Shown here one piece after another: positions 30,861-38,959 of a DNA stretch of 64,000 nucleotides. Made by a program: the position numbers and the translations under genes. Location: positions 2,542,001 through 2,606,000 of the forward strand of contig JAGTTO010000001.1 in NCBI GenBank assembly GCA_018223435.1, given 5' to 3'. Position 1 is the stretch's first letter. Every line of letters starts with the position of its first letter. The notes below the pieces were generated by a model. The model made no database searches. It was not told the DNA's origin and saw nothing but the letters and a program-made list of their open reading frames with translations. Origin of the DNA: Lachnospiraceae bacterium Marseille-Q4251 (GTDB taxonomy: Bacteria > Bacillota > Clostridia > Lachnospirales > Lachnospiraceae).

Positions 30861-31534
30861 ATGAATCCAATTTTACCACTTGCGTATGCGACACCGGATG
30901 TGGAGGCTCATGTGTGGCCGCAGGATCCGAACAGGGTCTATTTATACTGTTCAAACGACCGGATTGGCGGGGGTGGAATGTCGCCCTGTCAGCATTGCTT
31001 TTCTTCCGAGGATTTGGTATGCTGGACTGATCATGGAGTTGCTTTTGATGCCAGTACGGCAATTCCATGGGTGTCTATGACTGACTTGCCGGCCATCGAC
31101 GTGGCAGAAAAAAACGGCCGCTGGTACTATTATTTTACCGTTCACTCTCTTTTACGGGAAAGGAAGTTTCCTTTGTCTGCGAGGCGGCCAGCTTTGAGTC
31201 CATTACGCAGCTTGAAATCCGTCTGGATGCCGCCGATGGTCCCTGCATCGGCGTGTGTGAAATCGACCATTCCGGAGGCTGGGCAGACTGGAAGGAATAT
31301 CAGTGCGGAATTTCAACGGTTTCCCCCGTTTTTTCCTGGGAATGTGGGACGGAGCGGCAGTTTATCGTTCAGATGTCGTCGAGCCCGAAGTTTCAGAGTG
31401 CAGTGATGTATCTCGATACGAGAAACTGTTACTGCATCTATGACGGGGTTCCACTGCAGGCAGGAAAAACCTATTACTGGCGGGTACGAAGCGGGGTCGG
31501 TGAATGGACAGAAAGTCAGTTTACAACTATCTAA
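30861..31534 (+). pseudogene. Remnants of a GH43/CBM6 hydrolase fused to another domain fragment
   Basis: From 30861 the frame encodes a clear GH43 N-terminus (NPILPLAYATPDVEAHVWPQ, then VYLYCSNDRIGGGG and SSEDLVCWTDHGVAF) for about 95 residues to WYYYFTVH. A large internal part is then missing and sense resumes in another frame at about 31142 with CBM6-like residues (RLDAADGPCIGVCEI, then GGWADWKEYQC). Next comes a piece resembling the N-terminal sandwich of rhamnosidases (PLQAGKTYYWRVRSG), ending at 31534. A normal GH43 catalytic domain has about 300 residues, so no active enzyme can result. GH43 enzymes are typically beta-xylosidases or arabinofuranosidases, which hints at the original substrate of this locus. 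Confidence 0.75.
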
Positions 31535-31554
31535 TGTAGGAGGAATACCAAGCG

Positions 31555-32892
31555 ATGAAATACGAATTTCCAAAAACATTTCTCTGGGGCGCAGCGACGG
31601 CGGCTGCACAGATTGAAGGTGGAGCCTATGAAGACGGCAGAGGCCCTTCGATCTGGGATGCATTTGCTCATCTTCCCGGCAGAATCAAGAACAATGATGT
31701 GCCGGATGTTTCCTGCAATTCTTATCATCTCTACGAGAAAGATATTGAGATGATGAAGAAAATAGGGCTTAAAACCTACCGTTTTTCTTTTTCCTGGTCC
31801 CGTATCATTCCGGATGGAACAGGAGAAGTCAATCCGGCAGGAATCGAGTACTATAAGAAGCTGATCGCTGCCTTGAAGGCAAACGGAATTGTGCCGAATG
31901 CGACGATGTACCACTGGGATCTTCCCTATGCTCTGCAGATTCAGGGCGGCTTTGGCAACCGTGAGTGCGTGAAGTGGTTTACAAATTATGCGAAGGTTTT
32001 GCTGGATAACTTCGGTGATGATGTGGATCTCTGGGCGACTTTCAACGAGCCGATTGCCGTTTATGTGGGAACTGCTTATGGCTTTTTTGCCCCGGGTCTG
32101 AAGAATGAAAAATATGCCCGCCAGTCTCTGCACAATCTCCTGCTCTGCCATGGAGAGGCGGTGAAACTTTTCCGTACCTATTCCTTTGCCCATGCGAAGA
32201 TAGGTATTGTGGTGGATATCTGGAAACATTATCCGGCCCGCCCGGGAAACAAAGAGGACGAGGAGAGAGCCATTTTCAACAACGAGATCGCAGGCTACGG
32301 CATGTTCCTTCATCCCCTGTTTCTGGGAGGCTATTCTGATGAGCTGAATGCCTACCTTGAAAAAAATGATCTGGTTCCCAGGATGGAAGAGGGCGATTTT
32401 GATGTGATGCATCAGAAGCTGGATTTCTACGGACTGAATTTCTACAACGGACTCTATGACAATATGGAGGAGATCCGAAAGAGAGAGGAGATACTGAAGG
32501 CAGGTGGAAACTATCAGGATCGTCCGGAGCAGCATCCGGAAGCGCTCCGCGATGTGTTGCATATGGTGGTGGAAAAATATCATGTGGATATTCCGATTTA
32601 CATCACAGAGAACGGTCTTCCCCAGGAGGACGGCCCGATGGAGGAGGTTCTCAACGATCAGGAAAGAATCGATTATGTAAGACAGGTTCTGATTGCGCTT
32701 TATGGCGCCCTGGAAGACGGCATTGATGTGAGAGGCTATTATATGTGGTCTCTTCTGGACAATTTTGAGTGGTCCGCCGGTTTCTCACCGCGCTATGGCC
32801 TTTGCTACACGAACTATGAGACGGGAGAGCGTATCCCGAAAAAGAGCGCCGGCTGGTACAGCGACGTGATCAGCGAGAACGGTTTCGACTGA
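31555..32892 (+). CDS. GH1 family beta-glucosidase
   Basis: A 445-residue cytoplasmic (beta/alpha)8 enzyme of normal family length. The GH1 N-terminal signature is FLWGAATAAAQIEGG; the acid/base is Glu165 in TFNEP and the nucleophile Glu352 in YITENG. It lies at the end of the locus 2 operon with AGGAGG upstream. It hydrolyses beta-linked disaccharides or oligosaccharides imported by the linked transporter. Since import is by ABC transporter and not PTS, a non-phosphorylated substrate is likelier than a 6-phospho-glycoside, but this is inferred. Confidence 0.93.
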   Translation: MKYEFPKTFLWGAATAAAQIEGGAYEDGRGPSIWDAFAHLPGRIKNNDVPDVSCNSYHLYEKDIEMMKKIGLKTYRFSFSWSRIIPDGTGEVNPAGIEYYKKLIAALKANGIVPNATMYHWDLPYALQIQGGFGNRECVKWFTNYAKVLLDNFGDDVDLWATFNEPIAVYVGTAYGFFAPGLKNEKYARQSLHNLLLCHGEAVKLFRTYSFAHAKIGIVVDIWKHYPARPGNKEDEERAIFNNEIAGYGMFLHPLFLGGYSDELNAYLEKNDLVPRMEEGDFDVMHQKLDFYGLNFYNGLYDNMEEIRKREEILKAGGNYQDRPEQHPEALRDVLHMVVEKYHVDIPIYITENGLPQEDGPMEEVLNDQERIDYVRQVLIALYGALEDGIDVRGYYMWSLLDNFEWSAGFSPRYGLCYTNYETGERIPKKSAGWYSDVISENGFD

Positions 32893-32903
32893 TCTGAAAA
32901 AAG

Positions 32904-32952
32904 AAAAGCCTCCGCGGACATGCGTAAAAACATGTTTCCGCGGGGCTTTTTT
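32904..32952 (+). terminator. Rho-independent terminator after GH1
   Basis: AAAAGCC-TCCGCGGA pairs with TCCGCGG-GGCTTTTTT; an inner CATG pairing extends the hairpin. It ends glycan locus 2. Confidence 0.9.
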
Positions 32953-33073
32953 GCAAATCAGATATTCGTGGGTCAGAGCAGAGTTTAAGCTTTGTTCAGG
33001 GAAACTTCTAGGAGGGGAAAGTGTTCATCGTTAACGTGGCGGCAGCTTGATTTTTACTATACGGGTGGTAGAA

Positions 33074-33300
33074 TTGACTGCTTTGAGCTTTTTTAGATTT
33101 GAGGTCATGCGATTTTGGGGTTGCGATTGACTTGTTTTGGGATTTTTAGATTTTCGGTCATGGATTTTCTAGGGGTTCATTGACTCTATTTGGATTTTTT
33201 AAATTTGCAGTCATGCAATTTTGGGGGTGTGATTGACTTGTTTTTGGTTTTTTGGATTTGTGGTCATGCATTTTCTGGACTTTCATTGACTCAATTTGAA
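33074..33300. repeat. Tandem array with exact 53 bp period abutting a truncated kinase gene
   Basis: TTGAC occurs at 33074, 33127, 33180, 33233 and 33286, and GTCATG at 33104, 33157, 33210 and 33263, each exactly 53 bp apart. Units 1 and 3 resemble each other, as do 2 and 4, giving a 106 bp higher-order period. The array is AT-rich and lies in a stretch without intact genes (32953-33300). Its right end coincides with the point where the kinase reading frame loses homology. Confidence 0.9.
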
Positions 33301-33565
33301 GTTTTTGGATAATAAAGCCATCTTCCAGAGCGTACATGCCCATGCCGTGAATGTAGTCGATATTCCAGCCTTCATTTGCAACGCTGTATTGGTTGGAAAT
33401 ATTCTTCGCAATATCAGATGCCTCTAATTCCTGCTGTTCCTTCACATATTTCTCAAATGCGTGACTTATCATGATGTTGGAAATCATGCTGATTAAGGAA
33501 ATAGCTGCTAATACCAGAAGAGCAAAACGGACGGCAAGGGCAGAACGGAGACTATATTGCCTCAA
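33158..33565 (-). pseudogene. Truncated sensor histidine kinase (N-terminal remnant)
   Basis: The frame opens at a TTG overlapping the response regulator stop by 4 nt. It encodes one membrane helix (ALAVRFALLVLAAISLISMI) and part of an extracellular sensor (about 88 residues, to EDGFIIQ at about 33302). Beyond that, the frame runs only through the 53 bp repeats. The second membrane helix, the HisKA domain and the ATPase are all missing, so the gene is dead. Confidence 0.8.
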
Positions 33566-34262
33566 AATTCCTCACCTCCGAATTTATATCCTAAGCCGTG
33601 AACGGTTTTTACATAAACCGGGCTTTTGGGGTCTGTTTCCACTTTCTTGCGAAGATTTTTGATATGCGTGTCGATCACGCGGTCATATCCATCAAAATCC
33701 GGGCAAAACACAAGGTCGATCAAATCATTCCTTGTAAAAACCTTTTCCGGATATTTGACCATAGCGGAGAGGATTTTCCACTCGCTGGGGGTCAGGCTTA
33801 AAAGCCCGTCCTGTTTCCTTACTTCGTTATGCTCGAAGTCGATTTGCAAGTCGTGGTCGTTCCATGAAAATTTCTCGGCCAGCGGTTTTAGATCACTCAC
33901 TGTCCGGCGCAGAACAGCCTCCATACGGGCGTATAGCTGTTTAATACTAAAGGGCTTTGTTACATAGTCATCCGCGCCGATGTTCAGACCATTCAGCACG
34001 TCATTTTCCTGCGTCTTGGCTGTCAGCATAATGATCGGCACTCTTGACTGTCTGCGGATCGACTAACAGACTTCTTCGCCCGACATGCCCGGCAGCATCA
34101 AATCTAAAATCACAAACATGATTGGGTACTTCTGGAAGATCTCCAGCGCCTCTTTGCCATCCTCGGCGGCAAAAACATGGTAGCCCTTGTTATGTATGCG
34201 GAAACCGATTCACGGATCATTGTTTCATCATCAACGACCAATACATTTTTCTCTGGTGTCAT
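33562..34262 (-). pseudogene. OmpR-family response regulator, broken by frameshift and amber codon
   Basis: From the ATG at 34262 the frame reads a receiver start (NVLVVDDETMIRES), loses one base near 34195, then in the shifted frame continues through LDLMLPGMSGEEVC to a TAG at about 34063. It resumes as VPIIMLTAKT, then DDYVTKPF and a winged-helix DNA-binding domain (RNDLIDLVF, then TVHGLGYKFGGEEF) to 33562. It was the partner of the truncated kinase, and the layout resembles VanRS-type pairs. Only a GTG-initiated piece from 34041 could still be translated. Confidence 0.85.
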
Positions 34263-34432
34263 AAAAATACCTCTTTCTATTAAAATGCAAAATGCATTAA
34301 TTCTACAAAAACATTATACAAAAATCCGCTTTTTTTTCAATTCTACCACAGCCCTGCATAGAACGCGTAAAATTCGCCGGAAAATGGAACATGTGTAAAA
34401 TATTCATAAGGCTATTATGCAGGAAAAAGAAA

Positions 34433-34463
34433 CCCCTATCCCCTCAAGATTGAGGGGAAGGGG
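34433..34463 (-). terminator. Stem-loop in the gap between the pseudogene pair and the MFS gene
   Basis: CCCCT-A-TCCCCTC, loop AAGATT, GAGGGGA-AGGGG. On the minus strand it is followed by TTTCTTTTT, so it could act as a second minus-strand terminator. The rest of 34263-34504 shows nothing else I can assign. Confidence 0.5.
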
Positions 34464-34504
34464 AGTTGAAGTGTCGAAGATACTTTTTATGTGTTTTGTT
34501 GGCT

Positions 34505-34536
34505 AAAAAATCCCCGTACTTCAAAATACGGGGATT
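34505..34536 (-). terminator. Rho-independent terminator of the MFS/kinase/aldolase operon
   Basis: ATCCCCGTA pairs with TACGGGGAT. On the minus strand it is followed by TTTTTT, eight bases past the MFS stop codon region. Confidence 0.88.
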
Positions 34537-34543
34537 AATCAGG

Positions 34544-35797
34544 TCATTTACTGATTACACTTTTTTGCATAGAATGTTCGCGCCAGAAAAGACAGCATGC
34601 AATAACTGCTGCAATGATAAAGATTACAATACCGAAATAGCGATAGGAAAACTGGATTCCGATATGGTCAATGATCTTTCCTCCTAAAATATTTCCGAGA
34701 ATGCTGGCGATTCCTGTCTGGACGATGTAAAGAACACTTTGTCCCTGGGAGGCTTTTCCTTCTTTTGCGTGAGAGGCAATATAAGTTGCACAACAAAAAT
34801 GTACGATCATATAAGTGATGCCCTGCATAGCCTGAGCAAGGATCAGAAACAGCAGGGAACCTCCGGAAGCCGTGATAAGACGAGCACCCATGAGAAAAGT
34901 AGCAGCTGCAATCAAATGCAGAGTGCCAAACTTTTTTGAAAGCTTTTGGATCAACAGCAGAACTGGAATTTCACTGCATGCCTGAACGCAGCTCAACAGG
35001 CCTACCTGAGCCTGACCGTAGCCAAGTTCTACTGTATAGACGCCTAAAAAGGATCCTAAAAAACTGGCACCAAGCTGATAGATAAAAGCAAAAGCCAAAA
35101 CAAAATAGATGGTTTTGTCAACGAATATTTCAGAAAGCTTGAACTGTTGCCAGAAAGGAAGTGCTTTTTTAATAGCTATCGGTTGATGATTTTCACTCTC
35201 GGGAAGTCTTAACAGGAGCAGTAGAAGAATCAGATATCCAATACTTGCCAGAAAAAACTGAGCAGAAGGATTTTTACGCAGATAAACACCAACCAGAAGG
35301 ACAATCACCGCATAACCTACAGTACCACCCATTCGAATGGTTGCAAAATTATACTGGAAATAATTAGCATTTCGAATAACAATAGCATCAATCATAGGAT
35401 TGACGGAAGTGGAAAACAGGGCAAGCAGGATGCTTGCAATAAGAAAAGTGGTAAAAGAATGACCAAGATAAAAGGTGTATAAAGAAACTATAATACCTAA
35501 AATGATAGCACAAACGTATTTTTTTGCTTTACCACTTTCATCACTGCGTTTTGCCCAGAAAGGTTGAATGATGACAGAAGCCAGAGGGGCTACTGTCATC
35601 AAAATACCGATCTGAGAAGAAGTAATTCCGTTTTGCCTGTAATATGCACTTAAAAATGGGGAATAAAGTGCAACAGAAATATAAAGGAAAGAATTAATCA
35701 GTAAAAGTAAAACTGGAGAACATTTTCCAGGTGAGATAGCAGTATCCGCAGAATGTATGTCACCTGAAGAAAGTGTACTATTTTTCAACTGTGCCAT
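34544..35797 (-). CDS. MFS transporter (MFS_1-like, LacY/HcaT-type)
   Basis: A 417-residue protein with twelve predicted membrane helices after a polar leader of about 27 residues. The pattern (GITSSQIGILMTVAPLAS, then FWAKRSDESGK) is typical of the LacY/phenylpropionate-transporter-like branch of the MFS. It is the last gene of a minus-strand operon and overlaps the PfkB kinase gene by 20 nt. It may import a sugar or export the end product of the aldolase step; sequence alone does not decide. AGGAGA lies upstream of the ATG. Confidence 0.85.
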   Translation of the reverse strand: MAQLKNSTLSSGDIHSADTAISPGKCSPVLLLLINSFLYISVALYSPFLSAYYRQNGITSSQIGILMTVAPLASVIIQPFWAKRSDESGKAKKYVCAIILGIIVSLYTFYLGHSFTTFLIASILLALFSTSVNPMIDAIVIRNANYFQYNFATIRMGGTVGYAVIVLLVGVYLRKNPSAQFFLASIGYLILLLLLLRLPESENHQPIAIKKALPFWQQFKLSEIFVDKTIYFVLAFAFIYQLGASFLGSFLGVYTVELGYGQAQVGLLSCVQACSEIPVLLLIQKLSKKFGTLHLIAAATFLMGARLITASGGSLLFLILAQAMQGITYMIVHFCCATYIASHAKEGKASQGQSVLYIVQTGIASILGNILGGKIIDHIGIQFSYRYFGIVIFIIAAVIACCLFWREHSMQKSVISK

Positions 35798-36782
35798 GAG
35801 TGATCTCCTGGAAAAAATTGTTTAATCCCCAGGAATATCGATTCTCACGTGCTTTCAATTCCGAGTCATGGATAACTCCGGTGCGGATAAAGTCGAGAGT
35901 GATATCTGGAGTGGGGATGCCGGCACGGCCTCCAATGCAGGTGCATTTGATTGCACTTACGGCACTGGCGAAAGTGGCAGTATCCTTTAAAGAGAGCTTG
36001 TGTACCAGTCCATAAAAAAAGGCTCCATGGAAAGTATCACCAGCACCGACAGTATCAAGAACATTTATTTTGAAAGCTGGAATCTCAAAGTAACCCTCTT
36101 CTGATAAAGCACGGCAGCCATCTTCTCCGAAGGTGAAGACAACTGTTTTTGGGCCCAGTTTCTGAATTTCTTCCATATGTCGGCGGTAATCAGTGTCTTG
36201 AAAACTTTCATTGTAGACAAATTCTGAAGCAATAAAATAGTCAATGTAGGGAAGAATTTTCTGATATTCACTGAGAGGCTGATTATCTGCATCAATAAGC
36301 ACTTTAATCCCGTGTTCATGTGCATATTTGGCAGCCGTTACATGGAGATCATCCATTCTTGAGACGAAAAAGTAATCTGCCTGACAGAGAAAAGAGAAAT
36401 CAATTTCTTCTTGAGAAAGATGCTGATAAGAACCTCTTCTGTAGATGATGTTTCTTCCATGGGTTTTATCATCAGAAAGAACCACACCAATATCTGTAGT
36501 TGCATCCTTTCTGATAAGGGTGTGTGAGAGATCAATTCCATGATCCTCAAAATCTTTATAACAGTACTGGCCAAATAAATCGTCTCCCATCGCTCCAATC
36601 AAAGCGCAGGACAGCCCACAGCGGGCAGCTGCAGCAAGCCCGGTGGGAATTTTCCCACCGCACTGCCAGCTGCCGTTAAGAACTGATCTGGACTCGTTAG
36701 ATGCAGGAAGGCTGTCAATATGGGCAAGATAATCTACACAGGGATGACCAATACCGATCACGTCAAATTTCTTGGTATCCAT
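35778..36782 (-). CDS. PfkB/ribokinase-family carbohydrate kinase
   Basis: A 334-residue cytoplasmic kinase with the N-terminal PfkB pattern (GIGHPCVDYLAHI, then CGGKIPTGLAAAARCG) and the C-terminal ATP-site signature LDTVGAGDTFHGAFF with catalytic Asp249. It phosphorylates a sugar or ketose. The neighbouring class II aldolase suggests a ketose-1-phosphate product, but fructokinase activity is an equally simple reading, because a sucrose-phosphorylase-like gene is in the same regulon. It overlaps the MFS gene and follows the aldolase by 29 nt. Confidence 0.88.
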   Translation of the reverse strand: MDTKKFDVIGIGHPCVDYLAHIDSLPASNESRSVLNGSWQCGGKIPTGLAAAARCGLSCALIGAMGDDLFGQYCYKDFEDHGIDLSHTLIRKDATTDIGVVLSDDKTHGRNIIYRRGSYQHLSQEEIDFSFLCQADYFFVSRMDDLHVTAAKYAHEHGIKVLIDADNQPLSEYQKILPYIDYFIASEFVYNESFQDTDYRRHMEEIQKLGPKTVVFTFGEDGCRALSEEGYFEIPAFKINVLDTVGAGDTFHGAFFYGLVHKLSLKDTATFASAVSAIKCTCIGGRAGIPTPDITLDFIRTGVIHDSELKARENRYSWGLNNFFQEITHGTVEK

Positions 36783-36811
36783 AATATTTTCCTTTCTGAA
36801 TTGCAGGAATT

Positions 36812-37669
36812 TTATGCAAGAGAATAATGATCCGGATTAAGAATCTGGATTTTTTCTTTTACAAAATCAATACAAGGACGTTCAATGGCACGCAGAGCTC
36901 TGTAGTAAGCGCCGGGATGGCTCTTATCTTCAAAGAATGCTTCCATACTTGTATAAAATGCCCGCTGATATTCGGTTGCAATATTGAATTTGGACATACC
37001 GCAGCGTACGGCACGGATCAGCTGATCGGTAGGAATATCAGAACCGCCATGCATAACAAGAGGAATATCCAGAACTTCACGGAGTTTTGCAATACGGTCG
37101 AAATCCAGCTCCGGTGTGCGGATATAGTTGCCATGTGCATTACCGACAGCAATGGCAAGAGAGTCTACAGAAGTTCTCTTCACAAACTCAACAGCCTGAT
37201 CCGGATCTGTAAAGAAATCAGTGTTTGTCATATCTTCCAGCTGCATTCCGACGCCTACGTGACCCAGTTCGGCTTCTACATCAACACCCATTGCATGAGC
37301 ACAACGGCAGACATCCTGAGTGAGAGCCACATTTTCCTCATAGGGAAGTGCAGACCCATCGACCATTACAGACGGGAATCCGGCACCTAAACCTTCGACT
37401 GCAATATCAAAATCTTTGGAGTGATCCAAATGAACAGCGATAGGAACAGAAGCGCGCTGAGCCATTGCTACAGCCATATCGCGGATATCGCGAAGAGGAG
37501 CATGCTCTTTAAAACCAGGATAATACTGGATGATCAAAGGCATATGAGCTTCTTCTGCAGCCATTACTGCAAATTTGATGCTGTTATAATCGAAAACATT
37601 AATGGCAGGAACACCATAACCGTTTTCCTCTGCGTGTTTTAAAAGATCCTTTACTTTTATAAGTGCCAT
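36812..37669 (-). CDS. Class II (zinc) ketose-bisphosphate aldolase
   Basis: A 285-residue member of the FbaA/GatY/KbaY family. The active-site and zinc-ligand segments are present: AVHLDHSKDFD, AELGHVGVG, AVGNAHGNY and VMHGGSDIP. It cleaves a ketose phosphate to dihydroxyacetone phosphate and an aldehyde. The natural substrate may be fructose-1,6- or tagatose-1,6-bisphosphate, or a ketose-1-phosphate; I cannot tell which. It sits between the aldo/keto reductase and PfkB genes in a minus-strand operon, with AGGAGG upstream. Confidence 0.9.
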   Translation of the reverse strand: MALIKVKDLLKHAEENGYGVPAINVFDYNSIKFAVMAAEEAHMPLIIQYYPGFKEHAPLRDIRDMAVAMAQRASVPIAVHLDHSKDFDIAVEGLGAGFPSVMVDGSALPYEENVALTQDVCRCAHAMGVDVEAELGHVGVGMQLEDMTNTDFFTDPDQAVEFVKRTSVDSLAIAVGNAHGNYIRTPELDFDRIAKLREVLDIPLVMHGGSDIPTDQLIRAVRCGMSKFNIATEYQRAFYTSMEAFFEDKSHPGAYYRALRAIERPCIDFVKEKIQILNPDHYSLA

Positions 37670-37697
37670 GATAGAAACCTCCTAATAATTGTTTTGG

Positions 37698-38651
37698 TTA
37701 TGCACGGAAAAATGTCTGAAAATGTGGCAGTTTATAGGCAAATGCCTGGCTGATCTTATCGATCGCTTTGAAATCCTCATCGGAAATAACAAAATTGCAG
37801 GCTTTTACATTGTCCAGAACCTGGGTCGGATTTTTTGCACCTACGATGGGAGCTGTGATCCCTTTCTGCTGGATAACCCAACGAATTGCAAGCTGTGCCA
37901 GAGTTACATCGTATTTTTCTGCAAAGGGGCGAAGTTTTTCCACAACATCCAGAGCGCCTTCGTAATGAGGAGACTGAAAAAGAGGAACGCGGCTTCTGCC
38001 ATCTTCTGATGGAAATACCGTGTCTTTTGTGAATTTACCTGTAAGAATTCCCTGAGCAAGTGTAGAGTAGGAAATGATACCGATATTGTTATCAATACAG
38101 TAATTCATTTCTTCATGGTCAAGGAAACGCCATACAAGACTGTAGCAAGGCTGGATAACATCAATTTCACCATATTTTCTTGCTTCGATCAGCTGGTCTT
38201 TGCTGAAATTGGAAACTCCGATCGCACGGATCTTTCCTTTCTCTTTTAATTTCATCATTCCTTCCATGGTATCTTCAATAGGAATTCCGGAATCGGAAGG
38301 ATAATGAATGAAATAAACATCAATGTAATCGGTTGCAAGCTGCTTCAAACTGGCATCACAGGCAACTTCCACCTGATCTTTAGCCATCCAGGTTTTCCAT
38401 AATTTGGAAATAACAGTAAGATCAGAACGATCATATCCGGTGATTGCTCTGCCAACCAGATTTTCAGAATGTCCATTTCCATAAATGTAAGCAGTGTCAA
38501 GAGTTGTGATGCCAGAATCAATGGCCTGACGGATGGCAGCAATAGAAAGTTCATCCTTTGCTCCGGTAAAATAAGTACCTCCAATAGCCCAGCATCCGAA
38601 GACCTGTTCAGAAACAGATACATTGCTGTTTCCAAGAATATGTTTTTTCAT
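37698..38651 (-). CDS. Aldo/keto reductase
   Basis: A 317-residue NADPH-type AKR with a TIM barrel: TLDTAYIYGNGHSENLVG (catalytic Asp and Tyr), the lysine in VISKLWKTW, the histidine in YFIHYPSDSG, and the cofactor segment PIVGAKNPTQVLDN. It is the first gene of the minus-strand operon, with AGGAGG and a good promoter. It reduces an aldehyde or ketone; a role in reducing the aldehyde released by the adjacent aldolase, or in interconverting a sugar and a polyol, is inferred from gene order only. Confidence 0.9.
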   Translation of the reverse strand: MKKHILGNSNVSVSEQVFGCWAIGGTYFTGAKDELSIAAIRQAIDSGITTLDTAYIYGNGHSENLVGRAITGYDRSDLTVISKLWKTWMAKDQVEVACDASLKQLATDYIDVYFIHYPSDSGIPIEDTMEGMMKLKEKGKIRAIGVSNFSKDQLIEARKYGEIDVIQPCYSLVWRFLDHEEMNYCIDNNIGIISYSTLAQGILTGKFTKDTVFPSEDGRSRVPLFQSPHYEGALDVVEKLRPFAEKYDVTLAQLAIRWVIQQKGITAPIVGAKNPTQVLDNVKACNFVISDEDFKAIDKISQAFAYKLPHFQTFFRA

Positions 38652-38690
38652 AGTTGATGATCCTCCTTATCGTGTTTGTGTGCTATGCGA

Positions 38691-38733
38691 TGTAAACGCT
38701 TATATCATAAACATAAAAAAATGGAAAAGTCAA
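38691..38733 (-). promoter_or_regulatory. Promoter of the AKR-aldolase-kinase-MFS operon with LacI-type operator O1
   Basis: On the minus strand TTGACT (38728-38733), an 18 nt spacer, then TATGAT (38704-38709). TGTAAACGCTTATA (38691-38704) overlaps the -10 end and the start region. It matches 11 of 14 positions of the palindrome TGTAAACGTTTACA. Confidence 0.75.
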
Positions 38734-38862
38734 TAGGAAAAATCGAGAGAAATACAAAAAAGAAAAACATAAAAGCTAAAAACACTGAAAAAATGGGAAA
38801 AAACATAGCTTTTAGTCAAACCTTACAAAAAGCACAAGCGCATTTTGTACAAAAAAATAAAA

Positions 38863-38899
38863 TGTAAACGTTGACATTACGACAAAACGATGATAGGAT
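38863..38899 (+). promoter_or_regulatory. Promoter of the ABC transporter arm with LacI-type operator O2
   Basis: TGTAAACGTTGACA (38863-38876) matches 13 of 14 positions of the palindrome and contains the -35 box TTGACA (38871-38876). TAGGAT follows after 17 nt. Repressor bound here would block RNA polymerase directly. Confidence 0.8.
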
Positions 38900-38959
38900 G
38901 AATGCATCAAGAAAAACGAGAACCGGTAATGTACCGGAGAATAAAAAGGAGGATTTCTT

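Noticed and set aside
30861..31406. Intact small GH43-like protein
   Set aside because: Only the first 95 residues align with the family; the rest is out of frame and no complete active-site triad is present.
33074..33300. Tandem array as a CRISPR
   Set aside because: The 53 bp units drift throughout and no constant repeat alternates with unique spacers; no cas genes are present.
34544..38651. Sulfoquinovose (sulfo-EMP) operon
   Set aside because: No GH31 sulfoquinovosidase, no isomerase and no sulfolactaldehyde reductase of the known type; only the order of reactions is similar.
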